From Faecalibacterium sp. (GTDB lineage Bacteria; Bacillota; Clostridia; Oscillospirales; Ruminococcaceae), in contig JAHHRK010000082.1 of NCBI GenBank assembly GCA_020025795.1, positions 1 to 6,761 of the forward strand: 6,761 nucleotides of DNA. The letters are read 5' to 3'. The notes beneath the pieces are model-generated. The model searched no databases and was not told where the DNA came from. It saw only the letters and a program-made list of their open reading frames with translations. The translations under genes and the position numbers were made by a program. Shown piece by piece: positions 6,333 to 6,761 of this stretch; the stretch's first letter is position 1, and every line of letters starts with the position of its first letter.

Positions 6333-6761
6333 AGAAAAAGAGCCGCTCCTGCGGGTAGAGAATCTGGTCAAGTATTATCCCATCAAGGGTGGCCTGATGG
6401 GCCGTACCGTAGCGCAGGTGCATGCAGTCGACGACGTATCCTTTACCATCGGCGCAGGCGAAACGCTGGGCTTGGTGGGCGAATCCGGCTGCGGAAAAAG
6501 TACCATTGGCCGACAGCTGGCCGGTCTGGAAAAGCCTACCAGCGGCAAGGTGTTTTATCAGGGACAGGAACTGTCAAAGCTGTCCGGCAAAGAGATGCGT
6601 TCCATCCGCACCCAGATTCAAATGGTGTTTCAGGATAACTACTCAGCCCTGAACCCACGCAAAACGATTTTTAATATTTTGTCTGAGCCCATGCTGTACC
6701 ACAAACTGGTCACAAGTGCTACCGTAGAGCACCGCGTGGATCAGCTGCTGGACATGGTGGG
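6325..6761 (+). CDS. oppF: Peptide ABC transporter ATP-binding protein OppF/DppF (3' end outside window)
   Basis: The second ATPase of the importer, cut off by the window end after 145 complete codons. It begins [20 protein letters not shown] and shows the OppF-type insertion before the first conserved beta-strand ([20 protein letters not shown], 21-40). Walker A is GESGCGKS (52-59), and the Q-loop Gln103 lies in [16 protein letters not shown]. The IFNILSEPM segment (115-123) is also typical of OppF/DppF. The signature motif, Walker B and C-terminal extension are expected downstream of the window. The ATG overlaps the last 8 bases of oppD (6325-6332) and has a strong internal ribosome binding site, so the two ATPases are probably made in equal amounts and form a heterodimer. 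No frame disruption is visible in the sequenced part. Confidence 0.93.
   Translation, partial: MCKEKEPLLRVENLVKYYPIKGGLMGRTVAQVHAVDDVSFTIGAGETLGLVGESGCGKSTIGRQLAGLEKPTSGKVFYQGQELSKLSGKEMRSIRTQIQMVFQDNYSALNPRKTIFNILSEPMLYHKLVTSATVEHRVDQLLDMV

Noticed and set aside
6422..6652. Plus-strand 76-residue frame inside oppF
   Set aside because: Out-of-frame shadow of oppF, whose own frame carries Walker A and the Q-loop.
1..6761. CRISPR arrays, transposases, tRNA or phage attachment sites
   Set aside because: No regularly spaced direct repeats, terminal inverted repeats, mobility genes or cloverleaf sequences were seen; all long stretches are accounted for by ordinary genes.

Overview
The window looks like ordinary chromosome from a gut-type Firmicute (Clostridia), most likely the Faecalibacterium/Gemmiger/Subdoligranulum side of the Oscillospiraceae. 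The evidence is a GlgD-type ADP-glucose pyrophosphorylase paralogue directly followed by GlgA, a pairing typical of Firmicutes; moderately GC-rich coding sequence; strong Shine-Dalgarno sites with two TTG starts; and a Firmicute-style lipoprotein peptide-binding protein. The genus is inference from style, not from a marker gene.

Layout. Positions 1-2585 (+) hold the end of a glycogen-synthesis operon: the 3' part of glgD, then a complete glgA, with a stable hairpin in the gap between them. A strong hairpin at 2616-2652, with T-rich flanks on both strands, closes this operon and also serves the convergent gene. That gene, at 2673-3284 (-), encodes a free-standing C39-like cysteine peptidase with an intact-looking Cys/His/Asp triad. 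A 288-base divergent intergenic region follows. It carries two near-consensus sigma-A promoters pointing outwards (minus strand 3341-3369, plus strand 3438-3466), an A/T-tract palindrome and small hairpins. From 3573 to the end (+) lies a peptide ABC-importer operon: a family-5 solute-binding lipoprotein with a twin-arginine-like signal, a strong intercistronic hairpin, the ATPase oppD/dppD, and the start of oppF/dppF, which overlaps oppD by 8 bases and runs off the window.

How the genes work together. GlgD (probably a regulatory partner of an upstream GlgC) and GlgA make ADP-glucose and polymerise it into glycogen. The binding protein would capture oligopeptides outside the cell and the OppD/OppF ATPases would drive their uptake. 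The membrane permeases are not between the binding protein and the ATPases, so they must lie downstream or elsewhere. The divergent C39-like peptidase may be functionally tied to the importer, but only position suggests this.

I found no mobile element, CRISPR array, tRNA or rRNA, and no convincing evidence of an undescribed system. The most interesting points are the stand-alone C39-like peptidase divergent from the peptide importer, the Tat-like lipoprotein signal, and the hairpins placed between cistrons.
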